Source: Dicyema japonicum
Lineage: Eukaryota; Dicyemida; Rhombozoa; Dicyemidae
DNA: 64,000 bases
Assembly: GCA_011109175.1 (NCBI GenBank)
Contig: RDEW01000023.1
Span: 62,001-126,000 of the forward strand
Direction of reading: 5' to 3'
This document shows, one piece after another, positions 58,056-64,000 of the stretch (position 1 is its first letter; each line of letters begins with the position of its first letter). The translations under genes and the position numbers were made by a program. The notes beneath the pieces were generated by a model, which searched no databases, had not been told where the DNA came from, and saw nothing but the letters and a program-made list of their open reading frames with translations.

Positions 58056-59100
58056 CAGTGGTTCCCAACATTAAAGTGCTCACGGAACCCTTTTAGGCTA
58101 ATTTATTTTTGCGGAACCCTTCCAATTTAATTATTACAATTTTCACTTAAAACATAGTAATAACCAAAAACAATTTTAATGTGAACATTGAGATAACTTT
58201 TTATCATAGTTGTGTAACGATAGGAGTTGACTACTATATCCTAATATCAGCGGAAGAGTTTATTTTTATATTTTGTTTTAATAGATGTATATATTGAAAA
58301 CCCCGAATCGCATAAGTAAATTGTTGGAAAAGGTAATAGTGTAACTTTTTCTAAGATATCAGGATATTTTGAAACGTATGCTCTCCAACAATTAAAAAGG
58401 GATTCATTTTATATATCTGACTTGACGTTGATTTTGATATCAATAAGATGTTCATATTTAATTGATGTTAGATTTGCTGGTATTACTTTAACTTTGGATT
58501 TTGAACCCAATCCTCATCAAATTTATTCGCAATGTAATCATCCAAAATTACCAATGATCTTTAATTTCCTAAAGTACTGTGTCGTCCAATGAGCAATTTA
58601 ATTCATCAAGATACTCTTGCAAAACGGCAAAGTATGTAATGTTATTTTTATTTACGCCCATTACTTTATCGGTCTAAATAAAAACAGTTTGATATTTTAC
58701 TTGTAGTCATAATTTATTCAATTTTTCATAAATTGAAACCAAATATGCAAATCTCTGTAAACAAAGGTTGTTTTCCAAATTTTTGTAAATTGGAAAATTT
58801 CGTTTCTTGAGTTGTCGTCCTTCGCAAAATTGGACATTTCCAGCTTACCATTCAATTTGTTTTGAAAAGGGAATATATTTATCCTTTAAATGAGGATGCT
58901 TCATCAATAAATGTCTTGATAGTTTGAATTTGTTAGGCATTATGTGATGGCATATTACATATTCTGCCGTATGCGGTAATTCAGATCCGTTCTGAAAAAA
59001 TACATATGAAAGGTAGCTTTCATATGGGTTTTTTTACTAAAATTATAATCATAAAAAATCTTTTGTGAATATTTTTCGGAATTTCTCATGCAATTATTGT
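58056..59100 (-). pseudogene. hAT transposon relic with terminal repeat
   Basis: Starts with CAGTGGTTCCCAAC (58056), a common hAT terminal repeat, with a further gcggaaccc block inside. On the minus strand near 58700-58860 a frame reads KLEMSNFAKDDNSRNEIF and KTTFVYRDLHIWFQFMKN, resembling ZBED-type hAT transposases. Heavily decayed; the matching right end was not found. Confidence 0.5.
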
Positions 59101-59109
59101 TTCTCAAAA

Positions 59110-59330
59110 TTGACTAATTATTATTATAACCCCGGGAACACAGGAAAGAGAAAAAAGTTATCGTATAATTAAATGATCCCGGTGTCAGTGCGTCCTCCTT
59201 TGTTTCGACTTTGCAATTTTTTATGATCGTCCAAAAGGGGGAAGGTTTGATCTTAAAATTTCGAGCATACTTCTGGTAGACAAGAAACTCATCTTCAAAG
59301 GGGTTACCAGAAGATCGCACCATTTTTAAG
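59110..59330 (-). repeat. repeat end with shared GGGG-TAATAATAA tail
   Basis: On the minus strand this ends ..CCTGTGTTCCCGGGGTTATAATAATAATTA, the same tail layout as families A and B, but the body does not obviously match either. Extent is uncertain. Confidence 0.4.
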
Positions 59331-59881
59331 AATTTTTGTTGTTCGTCACCGAGATGTTCCCTAACTTTTTGAGATCAAATGTGTTCCTCATTTTGACGTA
59401 GACGTCATTCTGTCACAATTAAGAAGGATCCGAGGCATTGGTTTTGTATGACCTCTAATTTGTTCTGCGTGGATATTGACAATGGTGTACGCCGTACATG
59501 CATGTTCTATTGTAGAATATACTGTTTGTATAATAATTTGAGATGAGAAAGTAAAGAAATTGGAGATCTAGTAAAGGTCTTGAAGGATCCCCATCTTTTT
59601 GTGAACTCTTAAAATTATTGTGTCCACATGATGTGTGAACGTCATCAACGGGTAATATGTAACTCCAAGGATTGATGGGTTCTTATTAACTGGGATAAGC
59701 TCCAAAAAATTTATCCAAGAATCAGGGATTTCCCATTATCTTCAATAAAGAAGTAGTCATGAGTCTGCATTAAAAGTACGAAATCTTTGATTCTTTTCGG
59801 ATAATTCGGCATTTTAATTGACAGCAAAAAATCATGAACACGTTTAGAAATTTGTTTAATTTTTAATAATAGGTGAAATAA

Positions 59882-60200
59882 ATGCAGAATGCATGGCGTC
59901 CTGCCGTACCATCATGTCCAGCCAATCTTAAATTAAACATCCCACAACCGATGTCTTATGTGAATGTAGACTACACAAATATCCTCAGAAAAAATGCTGA
60001 TACATTTAAAGTAAAAAGTGTGAGACTGATCCCTATCTTTATCCCTTATTCAAAAAATCGATTTTTACTTAGAGATTAAACATTGGCTGTGAGATGTTCA
60101 AACTTAAGAATTTGCCCGGAGATTATGCGAAAGAGTATCACCGCATCCACGGCTTTTTGCATTTTTATACATATGGGAGTCCACTGTTAAACCTAGAGCG
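59882..60200 (+). CDS. possible gene fragment of unknown function
   Basis: ATG 59882 starts MQNAWRPAVPSCPANLKLN and runs through YVNVDYTNILRKN to a possible splice donor at about 60010. A later stretch reads NLPGDYAKEYHRIHGFLHFY and ends at about 60200. The join would need an intron of about 100 nt, longer than normal here. Composition is protein-like but no family is recognised. 60200-60770 has no further gene I can support. Confidence 0.3.
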
Positions 60201-60771
60201 GTAACCTTTATACCGTAAGTTGTGATTCTAAGAATCTGATGATCTGGCTCCTTAACAGAGAAAGATTGTCGCTTCAACAAGAGAATACCTGGGAATCACG
60301 CCAAATGCCCAGTCTACCTCAAAGAACGTGGCACGTTCCACTGTTTCATTTTTGTTTGATGACGAAATTGAGACCTCAACCTTTAGATGTAGTCACCACA
60401 TAATACCTCCTCACGGAACCACATTCGAATATCCGAAAATGTGTCTCATTATGGAGTCCTGGGCTCACCTTGGCTGTATCATTTTCTGTGTCTTCCACAC
60501 ACTTTGGAATTGTTTTATAGATTTTAGGATCGATAAATACCGCATAAAGATATTTAGGTTAATAACACTCCAGTGGTCATGAAAACATAGAGGACCGATT
60601 GACTATAACGCGAAACACGATGGACAAATGAAGAGTAGTGATATAAACAATGGAGTAATAATACCTGGACTGTCATGCAAAACAGATCTACTCTAAAGAA
60701 AGGTCAAACGATCACCCAAGCATGTTAAACAGAAAATAAAAAATCGCCTAAAGATAAACACAAAAGATAAA

Positions 60772-61342
60772 TCAATTATTTTTCACGCTTTCTCTACAAA
60801 TGTTGAAAGAAAGAATGTCCACGACGGATCTCCCATCCGACGATATCACACGTCCTCCGATAGGACTCTCGTTCACATAATTCAGATCCTTCAGTGTCTT
60901 TAAGGAATATCTGATGACACTCCGAGAGCCCTTGCAGAAGTGACAAGGACGACTCCCACGCCTCTGCTTGGCTACAAATTAGACTCGAACTTACAGCCGT
61001 AGATCTTCTGGAATCTCGTTAGGCCGATCGGTCTCTTAGTTCCATAGAGTTTGAGCAGTAAAGAAGCTGTGATGAACAGAATGGCATACCTGTACGAACG
61101 ACGAACCAGTCAGGATCCATGGGACTGAGTTCCTTGGCGTTACTTGTTTTCACGTAGTTCATACAGTTAGGAACCTTAAATTTGTCGTTTCTAAAATATC
61201 CTAAGGAAAGTAACTTTTTGATGTAGTCAGCGATTGCCTTCACTAATATGTCCTGATCCACGTCCTTTCCGCTGATTGCGTGTACTGATGATAGGTTCTG
61301 AATTATAAGCAAAATATAAACATTTGTGACTGAAGAAAACAT
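60772..61342 (-). CDS. RPS19: 40S ribosomal protein S19 (eS19)
   Basis: Small-subunit ribosomal protein. Five exons with four introns of 24, 24, 23 and 23 nt; removing them gives an uninterrupted protein of about 158 residues (human 145). Blocks: SGKDVDQDILVKAIADYIKK, then KFKVPNCMNYVKTSNAKELS, PMDPDWFVVRTASLLLKLYG, GLTRFQKIYG, KQRRGSRPCHFCKGSRSVIR and YSLKTLKDLNYVNESPIGGR, stop at 60772-60774. The start at ATG 61342 gives an N-terminal extension of about a dozen residues compared with human. The CHFC pair replaces SHFS of the human protein. An intact housekeeping gene. Confidence 0.95.
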
Positions 61343-61459
61343 TGCAAACGACTAAGAAGGAGCACGTTTAACTTTTTAAATTTAAATTTTTGAAAAATTT
61401 TTAATTAATTATAATTGGATTCCACTTTATTTAACCAACAATAAAAAGTTAATAATTAA

Positions 61460-62330
61460 TAATATATGGCAGGTTCTATTCTGGTTGCTGAGACAACTCC
61501 GAGAGCGTCTTGTCCAATTGAACCCTCTACCTATATGGCATCTCCGAGCTCTGCCTCCTATACTCCAGTGTCAGGCTCGCTAGAGTCCGCTTTAATACAG
61601 TGGACTGTAGATAGGCCTGGAGCTTCCTATCTACTCCTAACTGCTTCACATAACCCTTGTGGTATTTTGTTGCAATTCCTTCCCACGTTATTATTATTGG
61701 AATAACGAAAACCTTGCAACTAAGCATCTGCTTAATTGGCCAGAATCCTTATCGTGTACCACAATGTCCGGTTTTTTGTGGTTGACTAGCACCGAGGAAC
61801 GGATAACATTGTCAACCTTAATTTGGTCCCTGATGTTCTCTACTACAGATTATGAGTCCGCAACTTTTTGGTGTGGTGAATACTTATTGCATAGTAGAAG
61901 ATGAAGACTCCTTACTACCTCGTTATGCCTCCACACATAGTCATGACAGATCCACATCGAGTGGCTAAATGATTAACCGACATGCTCCTTGACTTACAGT
62001 GGGGACATGTATTTGTTGATCGACCCCAAAAAATATTGCGGTCTTGCATATACGTGTACAACGCCTCTGATCGAGGTGAGTTGTCACCGTATTTTAGCCA
62101 TATTGTCGACGGCTTAAGGTCGACATGTGGGTTGTCCAATGCTCTGAAGAGGACCTTATGAAGGCTTTTTAAGTTGATCTTTTCCGTCAAATTATTATAT
62201 TGTAATTCTATCAACGCCTTCACATTTACTAGCCCACCATCATCAACAGCATAATTAGCAGACAAAAAATGTCTGATAATGCCTGATACGGAAACACCTT
62301 CAATCCTGGACTCAACTAAAAATATTTAAT
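61460..62330 (-). pseudogene. C-terminal part of an R2/R4-like non-LTR retrotransposon
   Basis: The minus-strand frame at 61915-62265 has LHKVLFRALDNPHVDLKPST, LKYGDNSPRSEALYTYMQD and a Cys-Cys-His-Cys finger (CPHCKSRSMSVNHLATRC). The frame at 61527-61727 continues with FVIPIIITWEGIATKYHKGY and LKRTLASLTLEYRRQ. This is the post-RT region with the finger typical of site-specific R2-like elements. The RT core is absent. Confidence 0.75.
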
Positions 62331-62689
62331 TTCATCAAAAAAATGTTTTTTTTAAATAAAATTTTTAAGTGCTATATTTTGTTGTTAATACCTATAATGC
62401 TATTTTTTTGATTCCTATATTTTAAATTTTTAATGTTATAAAAATTGCTATAATCACCAAAGTCGGTTAACTTGATCAGGTGAGTGGAAGTGTAATCTCT
62501 GGCCGTGTTGTGATTTGGTCTAAAATCTTTGAGACTGAACAAAAGAAAGAGATTGTACGTACTAATCCTCACATGTGTCTTTATTAGGCTTTAAATTGAG
62601 ATTACTGTCTATTGCTTCCGAAGCATACAAAACCCGAGTTAAACTTTTGACTGAGGAAGGTATTATTATTAAGCACAAGTGACGAGCAC

Positions 62690-63588
62690 AAGTGCTCTGC
62701 AACAACATCAAATCAAGATCTCGCTATTTCCCAATGGAGTCCCTCAAGGCTCACCACTATCACCCCTACTCTTCATCTCTACATAAACGACATGCCACAA
62801 ACCTGTAATGAAAACTGTCTAATCCTCTCATATGCCGACGATATCATTCTTGCCTCCAAGGACAGAAACATTCAATCAGCGACTCAGTTGGCTCAACAAA
62901 TGCTCGATAACTTGGAACTATGGCTCTCGAAGCGGAGACTTGACACATCAGCAGCAAAGTCCTTTGTCACATTGTTTACCACCTACAAGAGACATCTCTG
63001 TATCGAACCAAAAGTCTTTATGAAGAACGAAGCTATCTCTATTAACAAAACACCGAAGATTCTGGGAGTAACCTTTGATCAGGGACTCACCTTTATCCGG
63101 CATGTTGAAAACAGAGTAACTTCTGCTCTGAAAAAAATTAAGAATATTAAAAGTGCTCTCAAAAATATTTAGAGATCAAACTGGGATCCTTTCCACGATA
63201 TACAAACAATTCATCCGACCAACGATGACGTATGCAAGTCCTTCATGGGCAATGCAAATGTCACGATCTTCCACATTGAAGCTGTCTGCAATCGAGGAGA
63301 CTGCAATGAGGTTAATTGGACCAGATCACAACATCCAACCTATTGAAAATTTTTTAATTGAAATACACCGAAAACTATTAAAGGAGGCTGTTCTACCGAG
63401 CTGCCCTCTATTCCAAATACTATCGAATTATCTACAATCATACAGAAATTGTGAGCCGATGCCATGTCCTATGAGAAGAGCTGTTCAGGATTCTCGACCC
63501 CGCCGGACTCGTCCTCACCTTTGTCGGTCTGGATCACTTAGTTAGATGAGAACTTTTATTTCTTTCTCTTTGACCCAGTGATCCTGGG

Positions 63589-63620
<32 letters not shown>
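62690..63620 (+). mobile_element. 3' half of a 2A-type non-LTR retrotransposon copy
   Basis: 5'-truncated. Begins in RT palm B (VPQGSPLS-like) and continues MPQTCNENCLILSYADDIIL (YADD), NKTPKILGVTFDQGLTFIRH, RPTMTYASPSWAMQMS and PIENFLIEIHRKLLKEAV. It ends at 63574-63620 with the hairpin CCCAGTGATCCTGGG and (TAA)n. It is closely similar to 21610-22400, so a fairly young copy. Frame breaks at about 63170. Confidence 0.85.
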
Positions 63621-63621
<1 letters not shown>

Positions 63622-63632
63622 TATTATTATTA
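63591..63632. repeat. (TAA)n/(TTA)n microsatellite at a tail-to-tail junction
   Basis: (TAA) repeats at 63591-63620 switch directly to (TTA) repeats at 63621-63632. They are the 3' tails of two oppositely oriented retrotransposons. Confidence 0.9.
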
Positions 63633-64000
63633 AGGCACTTTCACGAAAGCCATAATGTTTATACCCCACATGTGCAACACTCAAAGAAACAATATTTATA
63701 GTTAGTCTTCTCCATCTTCCTCTGTCGACTGCGAGTGATCTCAATTCGTTTAGGTCGTCCCCCGTCTTTAGATTTTTTCTCACACGATTTAAATTTTGTT
63801 TAGGCAGTCGAAGTGTCGATCTAGGTCGTCCGCGAAGGGTTTGTCGCAACTGTCAAAGTAATCTTCCATCGCTTTGTTAGCGAGTGCGTCCGGGTTCACT
63901 TTTAATACATGCCCAAATAGCCTCCACCGGGCATCTATCACATCCTTACTATGTAAGAACACATAAACTTGTTGTAGATACCAGTGGTTGATATTCTACG
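63633..64000 (-). pseudogene. 3' end of an RTE/CR1-like retrotransposon
   Basis: Minus-strand frame LRGRPRSTLRLPKQNLNRVR, LRSLAVDRGRWRRLTINIV and VGYKHYGFRESALI, running into the tail. Same family as 52530-53335. Its 5' part lies beyond the window; a further block reading MDARWRLFGHVLK-like lies near 63900. Confidence 0.75.

Noticed and set aside
1-64000. tRNA, rRNA or other structural RNA genes
   Set aside because: I looked for B-box-like GGTTCGAATCC motifs and long conserved rRNA blocks and saw none; a covariance-model search would be needed to exclude them.

Overview
The window is eukaryotic and metazoan, and the best match is a dicyemid mesozoan. Genes are split by extremely short introns, mostly 22-26 nt, with GT...AG ends that restore reading frame exactly where conserved protein families require it. 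I worked these out by hand in aminoacylase-1, ribosomal protein S19, innexin, glutamine synthetase, an SLC17 transporter and a CAP protein. An innexin and a multi-Ig cytoskeletal protein show an invertebrate animal. Introns this short are known as a dicyemid hallmark; assignment to that phylum is inference.

Layout. 0-0.5 kb: dispersed repeat. 0.5-0.7 kb: possible small membrane protein. 1.0-5.4 kb (minus): an ANKMY1-like MORN/ankyrin/MYND protein, a 63-residue unknown and aminoacylase-1. 6.0-6.9 kb (plus): a secreted or anchored CAP/CRISP-like protein. 7.1-19.5 kb (plus): one giant gene with an N-terminal Trio-type CRAL-TRIO (Sec14) region, a long spectrin-like helical region, nine Ig domains, a charged linker containing tandemly duplicated exon-intron modules, and three more Ig domains. 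20-28 kb: decayed non-LTR retrotransposons, including one with a 2A-like motif. 28.0-29.6 kb (minus): SLC17 transporter. 32.7-35.5 kb: a convergent pair of lipid enzymes, ethanolaminephosphotransferase (plus) and an LCAT/PLA2G15-like acyltransferase (minus). 35.6-45.2 kb: retrotransposon and hAT relics. 45.6-46.8 kb (plus): innexin. 48.6-49.8 kb (minus): glutamine synthetase. 50-60 kb: repeats and transposon relics. 60.8-61.3 kb (minus): ribosomal protein S19. 61.4-64 kb: more retrotransposon relics.

Host genes are compact metabolic and structural genes with no operon-like functional theme. Roughly a third of the window is decayed mobile DNA from at least four non-LTR families plus hAT transposons. 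Several unrelated repeats end in the same 3' signature, a short hairpin then GGGG(T)TAATAATAA, which suggests one retrotransposition machinery moved them. The points most worth following are the Sec14-spectrin-Ig protein, its duplicated exon-intron cassettes, the 2A-like sites and the shared 3' tail. Exon boundaries were inferred by eye without transcripts, so coordinates of multi-exon genes are outer limits and some internal junctions are unresolved.
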